Of a stretch of 47,129 bases of DNA, positions 1-7,591 are shown in pieces. The notes under the pieces are model-generated. The model was not told where the DNA came from, did no database searches, and saw only the letters and a program-made list of their open reading frames with translations. The stretch is from Bacteroidota bacterium (lineage in GTDB: Bacteria; Bacteroidota; Bacteroidia; Palsa-965). A program made the translations under genes and the position numbers. Every line of letters begins with the position of its first letter. Position 1 is the stretch's first letter. Location: assembly GCA_006218065.1 (NCBI GenBank), contig VBWE01000028.1, positions 1 through 47,129 on the forward strand, given 5' to 3'.

Positions 1-370
1 ATAAGGATGATGTATTGCTGGCGAGCACACAATCCGCGGAAACTATTTTTTCCAGGTCGGTGAAAATGCGCTGCTTCACTTCCAGGTTTTCGATGACCGC
101 TTCGATCACCAGGCCGCAGTTTTTGAAATCGGCGAGGTTGCCGGTCCAGCTGATGCGCTGCTGAACGGTTTTCGCATCGGCTTCCGTTATCTTTTGTTTC
201 TCGACCAGTTTCGACAAGGTTGCGGCAAGATTGTTTTTCGCTTTTTCGAGCTGCGCGTTATTGTTGTCGTAAACAAAAACGGTATGCCCGGCCGATGCCG
301 CCACCTGCGCAATACCCGCGCCCATCGCGCCCGAACCGATAATACCTACAACAGAGTTTTTGGAAAGCAT
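1..370 (-). CDS. paaH: 3-hydroxyacyl-CoA dehydrogenase, N-terminal part (PaaH/Hbd type), cut by window edge
   Basis: The visible 123 residues are the start of an NAD-dependent 3-hydroxyacyl-CoA dehydrogenase, which oxidises 3-hydroxyacyl-CoA to 3-ketoacyl-CoA in the cytoplasm. The translation, starting at the ATG at 370, has the Rossmann dinucleotide motif GSGAMGAGIAQVAASAG near residues 12-28, an acidic end of beta-2 (VFVYDN), and the family segment LVIEAVIENLEVKQ followed by ASNTSSL, where the window ends. The C-terminal half lies outside the window. It is the third gene of a minus-strand run after paaG and a TfoX-like gene. That context suggests the 3-hydroxyadipyl-CoA dehydrogenase of phenylacetate degradation. 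A 3-hydroxybutyryl-CoA dehydrogenase cannot be excluded from the N-terminus alone. Confidence 0.88.
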   Translation of the reverse strand, partial: MLSKNSVVGIIGSGAMGAGIAQVAASAGHTVFVYDNNNAQLEKAKNNLAATLSKLVEKQKITEADAKTVQQRISWTGNLADFKNCGLVIEAVIENLEVKQRIFTDLEKIVSADCVLASNTSSL

Positions 371-401
371 GCTTTATGAATTACAATACATTACGAAAAT
401 T

Positions 402-476
402 AACCACGGAGACACGGAGGACACAGAGAACCACGGAGACTCTGTGTTCCTCCGTGTTCTCCGTGCCTCTGTGGTT
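402..476. repeat. Imperfect palindrome built of CACGGAG units
   Basis: Between the TfoX-like gene and paaH, repeated blocks such as CCACGGAGACACGGAGG on the left are mirrored by CTCCGTGCCTCTGTGG on the right, so the RNA could fold into a long imperfect hairpin. Spurious reading frames cross it in several frames. From memory, similar CACGGAG palindromes occur in gene junctions of unrelated bacteria. It sits in the 140-nt gap inside the operon, where it could affect expression of the distal gene; that is inference. Confidence 0.8.
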
Positions 477-509
477 GTTTGTGAACCCATACTGAAATAC
501 GAACAGGAT

Positions 510-872
510 TTATTTTTTCTTTTTGGCTTTTGCCGCGGCCGGTTTGGTTTTGGCGGGACTGCTTTTCACGTAATCCAGCGCGGCTTCGGTGAACTGCGGC
601 CATAATTTTTCGTGCGCGGGTTTTACCTGTACCCATTCTTTCATCGGCCGGCCCATGCTTCCCGGGTCGAAAAGTTTCGAGCCTTTCAGCGCGAGTGCGC
701 GGGCATGTTCTTCGCCGGACAATTTGAAAACCATGTCGCCGTCAAAAAAACAGCAGCATAATTTTCCGTTCGTCTTCAGGCTCGGGTGGCCCATCATTTT
801 CGTGAGCAGCACGTCTTTCTTTTTGGTGAACGATGCGGCAATAATTTCCCAGGTTTCTTCGGATTTGCCCAT
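510..872 (-). CDS. TfoX/Sxy N-terminal-domain-like small protein
   Basis: A 120-residue cytoplasmic protein without a signal peptide. The core carries features of the TfoX N-terminal domain family: KMMGHPSLKTNGKLCCCF (about residues 25-42), a hydrophobic VFKLSGEE strand, and LFDPGSMGRPMKEWVQV (about 67-83). The last ~20 residues form a low-complexity Ala/Lys/Pro tail ending in four lysines, possibly nucleic-acid interacting or disordered. The start lies 2 nt after the paaG stop codon, so it is almost certainly co-transcribed and translationally coupled. In gamma-proteobacteria TfoX/Sxy controls competence genes. Stand-alone N-terminal domains in other phyla have no settled role, and none is assigned here. 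Confidence 0.75.
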   Translation of the reverse strand: MGKSEETWEIIAASFTKKKDVLLTKMMGHPSLKTNGKLCCCFFDGDMVFKLSGEEHARALALKGSKLFDPGSMGRPMKEWVQVKPAHEKLWPQFTEAALDYVKSSPAKTKPAAAKAKKKK

Positions 873-874
873 GC

Positions 875-1651
875 TTATTCGCCTTTAAAAACCGGTTTTC
901 TTTTTTCGAGAAATGCTTTTACGCCTTCACGGAAATCACCGGTCCGCGTAGCTTCCACCTGTACAAGCGCTTCCGCTTCGAGTTGTTGCGCAAAAGTATT
1001 TCCCATCGACTGGTTGAGCAGGCGCTTGGTCATGCCGATGGCTTTGGTGGGCATATTACCGAGTGTTTCCGCCAGTGCGAATGCTTCGGCGGCGAGTTTG
1101 TCATCGTCGCACACTTTATAGATCATACCCATTTGCAGGGCTTCGGGTGCATGTACTTTTTCGCCGAGCATCATCAGCGCAGCAGCGCGCTGGAAACCGA
1201 TGAGCCGCGGAAGAAAAAAAGTTCCGCCGCTGTCGGGGATCAAACCGATTTTACTGAAGGCCTGGATAAACGCCGCCGAATTCCCGGCGACCACGATATC
1301 GCAGCTGAGTGCAATATTCGCCCCCGCGCCTGCCGCCACACCGTTCACGGCGCAAACAACCGGTTTTTCGATCGTACGGATGCGTTCGATGATAGCGTTA
1401 TAATGTTCGCGAACGATCACGTCGATGCCCGGGCCGTTCGGATCGATCGCTTCCGAAAGATCCTGTCCCGCGCAGAATGCTTTGCCTTCACCCGTCAGCA
1501 ATATCGCGCGGGCCGAAGGATCGGCAGCGGCTTTGTCGAGCGCGGTCTGCAATTCCAGCGCCATCGGCCGGGTAAAACTGTTGAATTTCTCGGGACGGTT
1601 CAGCCGGATGATAGCTACGTTGCCCTGGTTTTCGGAATGGATTAAGCTCAT
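875..1651 (-). CDS. paaG: Enoyl-CoA hydratase/isomerase, PaaG type
   Basis: A crotonase-fold protein of 258 residues, close to the usual 262 of PaaG, which isomerises ring-1,2-epoxyphenylacetyl-CoA to the oxepin in aerobic phenylacetate degradation. Visible family signatures are RLNRPEKFNSFT near the N-terminus, the oxyanion-hole segment GKAFCAGQDLSE, GVAAGAGANIALSCDI, and the PaaG-like stretch AFSKIGLIPDSGGTFFLPRL. The frame opens at 1675, but the ATG at 1651 is preferred: a -7 promoter box lies at 1677-1684, so transcription should begin downstream of 1675, and the protein from 1651 begins directly at the family N-terminus. It leads the operon with the TfoX-like gene and paaH. Substrate specificity is inferred from the sequence pattern and the paaH neighbour. 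Confidence 0.9.
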   Translation of the reverse strand: MSLIHSENQGNVAIIRLNRPEKFNSFTRPMALELQTALDKAAADPSARAILLTGEGKAFCAGQDLSEAIDPNGPGIDVIVREHYNAIIERIRTIEKPVVCAVNGVAAGAGANIALSCDIVVAGNSAAFIQAFSKIGLIPDSGGTFFLPRLIGFQRAAALMMLGEKVHAPEALQMGMIYKVCDDDKLAAEAFALAETLGNMPTKAIGMTKRLLNQSMGNTFAQQLEAEALVQVEATRTGDFREGVKAFLEKRKPVFKGE

Positions 1652-1676
1652 AAGCAGTGCTTTGGAATAATGCATT

Positions 1677-1684
1677 CAAAGTTA
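1677..1684 (-). promoter_or_regulatory. Bacteroidota -7 box for the paaG operon
   Basis: The minus strand reads TAACTTTG, an exact match to the phylum's -7 consensus TAnnTTTG. No convincing -33 TTTG is present at the expected spacing, because repeat element A ends at about that point. Confidence 0.55.
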
Positions 1685-1705
1685 ACCGAAAAGCTTTTAG
1701 AATTT

Positions 1706-1910
1706 GTTTAAAATTCCTCCGCAGAACCGTTTTACAGGAAAACTGTTGCTGCATGTCGGAATAGATCCAGCGGCAGGAGGCAGTAGCAGTGGCAGTCTTG
1801 GTATTACAGGAATGTCGTCAAGATTTACCTGCTCCAGGTTTAACCGGGTTGACTGCTACTGCCACTGCTGACTGCCGCTTAAAAGGATCTATTCCAAAGG
1901 AATTTTAAAC
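1706..1910. repeat. Palindromic intergenic element, copy A
   Basis: A 205-bp non-coding element. Its ends are a perfect 13-bp inverted repeat, GTTTAAAATTCCT (1706-1718) and AGGAATTTTAAAC (1898-1910). Inside are further mirrored arms: GGAATAGATCC near 1758 against GGATCTATTCC at 1885-1895, and repeated CAGTAGCAGTGGCAGT against GACTGCTACTGCCACTGC. Its reverse complement aligns over most of its length with copy C (39112-39335) and more loosely with copy B (13907-14143). It lies between paaG and a 57-residue gene. No coding capacity is credible. It resembles a non-autonomous palindromic (MITE/REP-like) element. Confidence 0.85.
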
Positions 1911-1916
1911 AGTCTC

Positions 1917-2090
1917 TTATTCCGGGTCAGTTCTTTTATCCATGAAAAACAAGATGAAAACAGAGATGATCGGAAGCACGAAACCGACGGCGTACCATTT
2001 CCAGAAATTTCTTCCCTGGGCTTTGGCGTAAAAGCCGGAGATCATCGGCACACAGGTGAGCACGGAAATAAGGAAAGCGAGGACCGGCAT
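1917..2090 (-). CDS. Small two-helix membrane protein, 57 residues
   Basis: A short gene from ATG at 2090 to TAA at 1917. The protein starts MPVLAFLISVLTCVPMISGF, continues with a polar linker (residues about 21-32, YAKAQGRNFWKW), then a second hydrophobic helix (about 33-50), and ends with the charged tail DKRTDPE. The design of two transmembrane helices joined by a short positively charged loop, with a hydrophilic C-terminus, and the good amino-acid composition argue for a real gene. I do not recognise a family. It is bracketed by element A, which ends 6 nt beyond its stop, and by an isolated pair of the same element's termini at 2104-2134, 13 nt upstream of its start. Confidence 0.6.
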   Translation of the reverse strand: MPVLAFLISVLTCVPMISGFYAKAQGRNFWKWYAVGFVLPIISVFILFFMDKRTDPE

Positions 2091-2103
2091 CTTTTTAAGG
2101 CTT

Positions 2104-2134
2104 GTTCAAAATTCCGGTGGCCGGAATTTTAAAC
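2104..2134. repeat. Terminus-only copy of the palindromic element
   Basis: A 31-bp hairpin consisting of GTTCAAAATTCCGG, a 3-nt loop and CCGGAATTTTAAAC. The arms match with one mismatch. The outer sequences are the same as the termini of element A (GTTTAAAATTCC and GGAATTTTAAAC), so this looks like two element ends joined without the interior. Confidence 0.65.
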
Positions 2135-2340
2135 CATTTATGCAACAAATGTACTGAGCAATAAGTTCGTCCGTATCCGTAAATTTTTCCTGTTCCGAAA
2201 ATTTCGGCAAGGCAGTTTTTTCACAGATAAAAGGCTGCCGGACATAGACATTTTTGCTGTTTTGGACGAGTTCCGGCTCCCGGGCGGGCGGATAAGCTTA
2301 TTTTTAACCAATGAATATCCCTTTGGGGCAATGAAACTGA

Positions 2341-2438
2341 ATTTCGAACTCCGAATGATGAATTTCGAATGCCGAAGTACTGCATTAAATTCATGCACTT
2401 CATCATTCGAAATTCGGAGTTCGGCATTCGGAGTTCGA
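2341..2438. repeat. Imperfect palindrome of TTCGAANTCCGAATG-type units
   Basis: Left blocks such as CGAACTCCGAATG and ATTTCGAATGCCGAA are mirrored by CATTCGAAATTCGGAG, TTCGGCATTCGGAGTTCG on the right. This lies in the 385-bp gap before the histidine kinase gene. The rest of the gap (2135-2340) shows no gene I can support. Sequences of this kind generate spurious peptides in all frames. Confidence 0.75.
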
Positions 2439-2475
2439 CATTATTTCAAGCGTCTTGAAGTTACCGAATAAAAAT

Positions 2476-3558
2476 ATGCGCATACCCTGGCTGAAATGGA
2501 TTTTACTTGGGCTGGTTACGGTCTTGTTTCTCTTTTTCCCTTTCCTGCTCAACGAATTTCATAAGCCGTCTATCGTACCCGGCCCTCACGTTCCTGCGAA
2601 TTTCATGCCGCCGCCCGAGCATCGCATTCCTTACCCGTGGGTGAATATTTACCGGCCCGAGCTGCAAAACCTGCTGCTGATCATTTTCTTTTACCTGAAT
2701 TACCTCTGGCTGATTCCGAAATTTCTCGCCAAAGGAGATGCTAAAAAATACGCGCTGGCCTGCGGACTCACGGTCCTGCTTTTCGTGGTGCTCACCTGGG
2801 CGATGCATAACTTCCTGGATCACCTCAATCACATGCACGCCATTAACCTGCTGCGGCGTTTTCCCGGGTTGTTCGTCAGTTATTTTCTCGTCACGGGAAT
2901 CAGCATCGGGCTCGGGCTTTACGAGGACTGGCGGAAAACCCAGTCGGAACGGGAGACTTTACAAAAAGCCGCGCTCGAATCGGAACTGAGTTTCCTGAAA
3001 TCGCAGGTAAGTCCGCATTTTCTTTTCAATACGCTCAACAACATTTACTCACTCTCTGTAACCAAATCGGAGCATGCTCCCGATGCCGTGCTGAAACTAT
3101 CCGGCCTGATGCGGTATATGCTTTACGATGCGAGTGAAAAAAATGTCCCGGTCGAAAAAGAGCTGCAATATCTCGCCGATTATATCGAGCTGCAGAAATT
3201 GCGCCTGACTGAAAAAGTAAAAATCGCATACGAAGTAAAAGGCCAGCCCGGCACAAGTGAAATCAGCCCGCTGCTGCTGATTCCTTTCGTTGAAAACGCC
3301 TTCAAGCACGGCATTTCGTATTCCGGCGAAAGCACGATCCATATCAGCATTTCCTGCTCGTCTTCAGAACTGAGCCTGCATGTGCTCAACCCGGTTGCGG
3401 CAACCGCCGGTGATCAGAAAGACAAAAGTTCGGGCGTGGGTCTCGCCAACGTAAAAAAAAGACTCGCCCTGCTCTATCCCGGGAAATACAAACTGGACAT
3501 CAGCAACGACGGGCGGCATTTTTCAGTAGCATTACATTTACAACTTGGCAAATCATGA
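2476..3558 (+). CDS. LytS/YehU-type membrane sensor histidine kinase
   Basis: A 360-residue inner-membrane histidine kinase of the His_kinase (LytS/YehU, PF06580) class. Four hydrophobic segments lie in the first ~150 residues. A short linker helix leads to the phosphoacceptor region SQVSPHFLFNTLNN, with the reactive His at about residue 181. The ATP-binding N box is PLLLIPFVENAFKHG and the glycine box is SGVGLANVKKRL. No extracellular ligand domain is obvious, so sensing probably occurs through the membrane helices. The frame is open from a TTG at 2455, but the first ATG is at 2476 and starts cleanly at the first membrane segment. The stop overlaps the start of the response-regulator gene (ATGA), so the two proteins form a coupled two-component pair. 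The signal is unknown. Confidence 0.93.
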   Translation: MRIPWLKWILLGLVTVLFLFFPFLLNEFHKPSIVPGPHVPANFMPPPEHRIPYPWVNIYRPELQNLLLIIFFYLNYLWLIPKFLAKGDAKKYALACGLTVLLFVVLTWAMHNFLDHLNHMHAINLLRRFPGLFVSYFLVTGISIGLGLYEDWRKTQSERETLQKAALESELSFLKSQVSPHFLFNTLNNIYSLSVTKSEHAPDAVLKLSGLMRYMLYDASEKNVPVEKELQYLADYIELQKLRLTEKVKIAYEVKGQPGTSEISPLLLIPFVENAFKHGISYSGESTIHISISCSSSELSLHVLNPVAATAGDQKDKSSGVGLANVKKRLALLYPGKYKLDISNDGRHFSVALHLQLGKS

Positions 3559-4259
3559 ATTGTATTATCGTTGACGACGAACCGCTGGCGCTGGCCCTGC
3601 TTGAACAATACCTGCAGAAAGTTCCTTTTCTCAAACTCGCAGGAAAATGCAGCAGCGCAGCGGAAGCGCTCGACGTGCTGCAGAAAGAGCGCATCGACCT
3701 CATGTTCGTCGATATCCAGATGCCCGACCTTACCGGCCTGCAACTGGTCAAAAGTCTGCCGAACAAACCGCTCGTCGTTTTTACTACGGCTTACCAGCAG
3801 CATGCGATCGAAGGTTTTGAGATCGACGCGCTGGATTACCTCGTCAAACCTTTTCCGTTCGATCGTTTCCTGAAAGCGGCAAACAAAGCGCAGGAACAGT
3901 TCCTGCTCCGCAGGCAGGTGGCTTCCGCCATGGCTTCGGTGGAAGAAGATGTGCTTTTCGTGAAAACCGAATACCAGGTGGTACGCGTCAATATTCCCGA
4001 GATCCAGTTCATCGAAGGACTGAAAGATTATATCAAGATCTGGAACGGTCCGAAACCGGTTCTTACCCTGCAGAGTTTGCGCGCCATCGAAGAAAAATTG
4101 CCCTCTCATTTCATGCGTGTGCACAAATCGTTTATTGTCAATCTCAAAAAAATAGATTCCGTGCAGCGTAATTTCATCGTCATCGGCCAGCGGGAAATCC
4201 CCGTAGGCAATACATTCCGCGAGGCTTTCATGGCGTATATTGAAAAGCGGAATATTTGA
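3555..4259 (+). CDS. LytTR-family response regulator
   Basis: A 234-residue DNA-binding response regulator. The receiver domain has the acidic pair (VDDEP), the phosphoacceptor Asp in FVDIQMPD (about residue 53), the Thr/Ala switch in FTTAYQQHAIEGFE and the Lys of DYLVKPF. The C-terminal ~100 residues are a LytTR DNA-binding domain: VKTEYQVVRVNIPEIQFIEG, then ALRAIEEKLPSHFMRVHKSFIVNLKKID and the closing VGNTFREAF. Its start overlaps the kinase stop, so it is the cognate partner. LytTR regulators bind short direct repeats near target promoters. No target can be named, although the secreted-protein gene beginning at 4361 is the next gene on the same strand. Confidence 0.93.
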   Translation: MNCIIVDDEPLALALLEQYLQKVPFLKLAGKCSSAAEALDVLQKERIDLMFVDIQMPDLTGLQLVKSLPNKPLVVFTTAYQQHAIEGFEIDALDYLVKPFPFDRFLKAANKAQEQFLLRRQVASAMASVEEDVLFVKTEYQVVRVNIPEIQFIEGLKDYIKIWNGPKPVLTLQSLRAIEEKLPSHFMRVHKSFIVNLKKIDSVQRNFIVIGQREIPVGNTFREAFMAYIEKRNI

Positions 4260-4360
4260 CAGGGAATAAATCTTCGTTCGCAGACAAATACGCCGGGTAA
4301 AGCGATTATTCCCGGGCTGGTTTCCCTGGCAAAGTAATTTGCAGTCAAAACACCAGCACT

Positions 4361-5536
4361 ATGCGAATCCTTCTCCGCTCATTTTTACTTCTCCTGCTCT
4401 GCTCACCTGTTTCCGCGCAGCAATATCCCGAACGGAATGCCGCAGCGTCCGCCGATTATGATGCAAAACTGAAAGCCGGCGACAAAGGCATCGCGGTGGG
4501 GAACGACGGCATGCAGCGCGTGGTAAAAATCCTGCAGCGCACCGACAGTCTTTACCAGGCCGCGCCGCCCGACATCACCGAATGGGAACTGAAAAACCGC
4601 CCGAATTCCGCCAAATGGTACAAAGCAAATTCCATTTACCCGTATTATGATCTTCCTGCTTTCAAAAGCAAAGCCGGGAAATACGAAGGCGACGTAAAAC
4701 ATCTCCTGCTTTGTTTTGCGCAGAAATATAAATTCCGCCTCGACATTGTCACCGGTCAGAAAACCTGGCCCACATATTTCCTGAAAGACGAAGCAGAGAA
4801 ACAAAGTCTGCTTAAAAAGCTGGAAGAATTGTACACCATCCTGCAAGGCATGGGAGAACTGCCGAATACATTTCTCTCGTTCGAAAGCAATCCCCGCATG
4901 TGGTTTTTAATTGCGAGAGATCGCGAAGAATACGTGAACTGCCTCGCGCTGGTAAAAGATCCGGATAAAGGACGTATCGTGGATATGTATCTCAAGGAAA
5001 TTGAAAAATCGAAAACGGCGGCTCAAAACTTTACCGGAGGGACGGATGGCCTTTATAATGCAGGTTCCTTCGAGTGGATGTATCGCGCCCTTTCTCCGTC
5101 CCGCCGGACCGAATTCATCAAAACGCAGACCGGCTGGAACGACGATGCGGAAATTGTAGCGAAACTCAATAAAGCGCTCGACGATCTGAAAACAGTCTGC
5201 GCTCCCAAAGTCAGCCTGCTGAAAATGTCGGACGATCTTTTTAAATACCGGGACGCAGCCAGTGAAGCGGTGATGAAAAATCACCTCAAGAATCCGCCGA
5301 CGCTGAAGATTATGAAAACCGGCATGTCGGACAACGACTGGCTGATCGCCAAAAACGATTACGGCATCCCGCTTTACCGCTACAAACGCGGGCAGATGTG
5401 GGTGAAAAACTCGGCCGACGATCACGGTTACTGCAAAGGTTTGTATTTCGTGGTGCGGCAGGACTACAGCGGCGGCGGAACATACGGCGCGTCGCACGTG
5501 AACAATTATATTGAAGAACTGTACGGTTGTCCCTGA
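4361..5536 (+). CDS. Secreted protein of unknown function
   Basis: A 391-residue exported protein with an N-terminal signal peptide (MRILLRSFLLLLLCSPVSAQ, cleavage probably after AQ). The mature part is mixed alpha/beta and rich in Lys and aromatic residues, with segments such as WELKNRPNSAKWYKANSIYP and KNDYGIPLYRYKRGQMWVK. The C-terminal stretch contains a Gly-rich SGGGTYG and three Cys residues spread over the chain. No T9SS sorting domain, lipobox or membrane anchor is visible, so it is probably periplasmic. I do not recognise the family. A TAATTTG sequence at 4335-4341 resembles a -7 promoter box. A palindromic element begins directly after the stop codon. Confidence 0.8.
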   Translation: MRILLRSFLLLLLCSPVSAQQYPERNAAASADYDAKLKAGDKGIAVGNDGMQRVVKILQRTDSLYQAAPPDITEWELKNRPNSAKWYKANSIYPYYDLPAFKSKAGKYEGDVKHLLLCFAQKYKFRLDIVTGQKTWPTYFLKDEAEKQSLLKKLEELYTILQGMGELPNTFLSFESNPRMWFLIARDREEYVNCLALVKDPDKGRIVDMYLKEIEKSKTAAQNFTGGTDGLYNAGSFEWMYRALSPSRRTEFIKTQTGWNDDAEIVAKLNKALDDLKTVCAPKVSLLKMSDDLFKYRDAASEAVMKNHLKNPPTLKIMKTGMSDNDWLIAKNDYGIPLYRYKRGQMWVKNSADDHGYCKGLYFVVRQDYSGGGTYGASHVNNYIEELYGCP

Positions 5537-5742
5537 GAGGCTGTTAGGAATTTGTTTTTCGAGGTTTCAGGAGTGTATTTTTTGTCCGGTCAACCTGCCT
5601 GCGCGTAGCCGCTACGGCGGAGGCAGGGGCGCTTTTTGAGTAAGTAGTTGGTAAGTAGTTGGATACTACAGGCGAAAAAAGCAACGAAGAGCGGGCAAAA
5701 AAGGCGCCCTGAAAGCCGGAAGGATAATTTCCTAACAGGCTC
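5537..5742. repeat. Second type of long palindromic intergenic element
   Basis: A 206-bp imperfect palindrome. Its ends are GAGGCTGTTAGGAA (5537-5550) and TTCCTAACAGGCTC (5729-5742), mirrored with one mismatch. The next inner arms are TTTCAGGAGTGTATTTTTTG and the complementary CAAAAAAGGCGCCCTGAAA. The core has CCTGCCTGCGCGTAGCCGC facing CTACGGCGGAGGCAGG. An 11-nt direct repeat (GTAAGTAGTTG, twice) lies near 5640-5660. It is unrelated in sequence to elements A-C but has the same size and architecture. The remaining gap up to 5833 holds only a possible promoter (TAATTTG near 5809). Confidence 0.8.
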
Positions 5743-5833
5743 TGAACGTTGGCAGATAAAACTCCCGGGCTGGTCGATTCCTGTTCCCGGGCAGATTAAA
5801 CGATTGTAATTTGTACATGTCATAAATATAGCC

Positions 5834-7174
5834 ATGAAGAAAGCGTTATTATTCCTGTTGCCGCTCGTTTTTGTGATTACCGAAACCCAGGCGCAGATAT
5901 CATTCACACAAACCGATTCGCTGGTTGCCACACCGAACAGCAACGATACGATCGGCGCTTTTGCACGGATTTTCTATCATCAGCCGCGGAATAAATTTTA
6001 CGTTGTTTATGCGGCGCGCCAGTATAACTCGGCTGACCCGGCGGGCCTTCTCCGGAAATTCGCCTGGGTGGAATACGATACCAATCTTTCGCCTACCGGG
6101 AACAGCGGCTACCTGCCCGGTTTTAATTCCGCCGGCGATTTCGCCATGCTGATGATCGACAGCACGTATTATCACCTGACGGTGTTTAGTCCCGGCGATT
6201 ACCTGCTTTCCAAATACGATGACGATTTCATCCTGCTGGATACTTTGCAGCTTCGGATCGACTCCTGCGATTCAAATATCGACCAGTTGCTGAATTATAC
6301 GAATGGCCGGCTGATTATCGGGGCCATGCAGGAAACCACGGACTGCCCGCCCATCAATCCGCCGCAAAGCTCGATGCAGCCGCATGCACATATTTTCCAG
6401 TATGATCTCAATTTTAACCAACTGACTGCGCCGGTCGTTCTATCACCCGTTAATTTTTGCTGGGGAAGCAGCATGATTTTTGACGGGGCCTATTATTATC
6501 ACGTGGCGCATGAAAATTTTACCACCCGGGATTTGTACTCCTACAAATTCGATTCGAATTTCAACTATGTATCGCAAACTTTGTTATCGGGTGACGGGCA
6601 ATGGGCGCAGGGTGTGCTTTGGGATGCGCCTTATTACTACGTAGCTTACCATACCGGCGATCATAATCGCGGGAATATACTGCTCGGTGTTTTTGATGTC
6701 AACTGGAATAATGTGTACACGCAGAGCATTACCACCTACCCGCTTGTCGTAAACGGGTTTAATGCGAACCGCCCTTTCCTGCTGAAACTCGGTAACATGC
6801 TTTACATTTCATATGATGTCGAATCATACATCAACGCACCGCCGCCGATCAACCAGAAAGACTGGCAGTCGCATGTAAAAGCGTACCAGGTAAGCATAGG
6901 AACAGGTCTCGCGGAGAAAATTTCCGAAGAATCCGTTTTCGATATTTTCCCGAATCCCGCAAATGATTTTGTGAATTTTGTTCAGCGCGCCGGTTCTTTT
7001 TCGGAGCCGCGTAACCTGGCTGTTTTTGACATACAGGGAAACAAGGTGCGGTCGCTCACGATCCGGGGCGATCGCACCGGGCTTTTTACAGGCGATATGG
7101 CGAAAGGAATTTACTTTTATGAAGTAACCGGCCCGCAGGGAGTGATTGCCCGCGGACGTTTTTGCAAAAACTAA
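5834..7174 (+). CDS. Secreted T9SS cargo protein with type A sorting domain
   Basis: A 446-residue protein with a signal peptide (MKKALLFLLPLVFVITETQAQ) and a C-terminal T9SS type A sorting domain of about 80 residues: FDIFPNPANDFVNF, LAVFDIQGNKVRSL, and GIYFYEVTGPQG near the end. The body (residues about 25-350) is rich in Tyr, Asp and beta-strand-like repeats such as YYHVAHENFTTRDLYSYKFD and QGVLWDAPYYYVAYHTGDH. This suggests a beta-propeller-like fold, but no enzyme motif is recognised. It is expected to cross the outer membrane via T9SS and to be anchored or released at the surface. The next gene starts 6 nt downstream, so it heads a three-gene unit. Confidence 0.85.
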   Translation: MKKALLFLLPLVFVITETQAQISFTQTDSLVATPNSNDTIGAFARIFYHQPRNKFYVVYAARQYNSADPAGLLRKFAWVEYDTNLSPTGNSGYLPGFNSAGDFAMLMIDSTYYHLTVFSPGDYLLSKYDDDFILLDTLQLRIDSCDSNIDQLLNYTNGRLIIGAMQETTDCPPINPPQSSMQPHAHIFQYDLNFNQLTAPVVLSPVNFCWGSSMIFDGAYYYHVAHENFTTRDLYSYKFDSNFNYVSQTLLSGDGQWAQGVLWDAPYYYVAYHTGDHNRGNILLGVFDVNWNNVYTQSITTYPLVVNGFNANRPFLLKLGNMLYISYDVESYINAPPPINQKDWQSHVKAYQVSIGTGLAEKISEESVFDIFPNPANDFVNFVQRAGSFSEPRNLAVFDIQGNKVRSLTIRGDRTGLFTGDMAKGIYFYEVTGPQGVIARGRFCKN

Positions 7175-7180
7175 CCCGAT

Positions 7181-7579
7181 ATGAAAAAGAAAACTTACTT
7201 CCACCTTCCGTTTTTCGCTTTGCTGGTTTTACTGACCGGCAGCGCTTTTGCACAAACGGCAACCACCGTTCATTTTTCTGTGAGCCAGGCGCCTTGCGCG
7301 ACGGCCGTGCAGCAGGAAGAATCCGCTTTGTCGGTAACTGTTTTCCCGAATCCTGCGCGAAACGATTTCCGGGTCACGCTCGAATCGCCGGCGAATATCG
7401 GTAAAGTGGAATGCTCGCTCTGGAATGTACTGGGCGAACAGGTGATTTATAACACGATGCAGGTGAGCGCGCGGAAACTTACCGTTCCTTTTGATGTCCG
7501 GGGACTGGCGCCGGGCACGTACTTCCTGCGCATAACAACGGGCTCGGCCAGCAGCACGGAGCGCATTGTACTGAATTAA
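7181..7579 (+). CDS. Minimal T9SS protein: signal peptide plus sorting domain
   Basis: A 132-residue protein. Residues 1-25 are a signal peptide ending SAFAQ. The T9SS type A sorting domain begins at about residue 48 (LSVTVFPNPARNDFRV), continues through CSLWNVLGEQV, and ends GLAPGTYFLRITTGSASSTERIVLN. Only about 22 residues (TATTVHFSVSQAPCATAVQQ and two more) lie between them, so there is essentially no cargo. The start is 6 nt after the preceding T9SS gene and the stop is 12 nt before the next secreted-protein gene, which has no visible sorting domain. It could be a small surface peptide, or a relic of a larger cargo gene. Confidence 0.8.
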   Translation: MKKKTYFHLPFFALLVLLTGSAFAQTATTVHFSVSQAPCATAVQQEESALSVTVFPNPARNDFRVTLESPANIGKVECSLWNVLGEQVIYNTMQVSARKLTVPFDVRGLAPGTYFLRITTGSASSTERIVLN

Positions 7580-7591
7580 AAAACGACGACG

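Noticed and set aside
360-605. Small frames spanning the CACGGAG palindrome
   Set aside because: Peptides such as NHGDTEDTENHGD are the translation of the repeat words and are common artefacts.
983-1645. Long plus-strand open frame across paaG
   Set aside because: It is the antisense shadow of paaG, whose codons and motifs are fully conserved; the antisense translation shows no domain.
2138-2427. Minus-strand frames upstream of the histidine kinase
   Set aside because: They translate the TTCGAAxTCCGAATG palindrome (FGVRNS/FEFRM-type peptides) and have no independent support.
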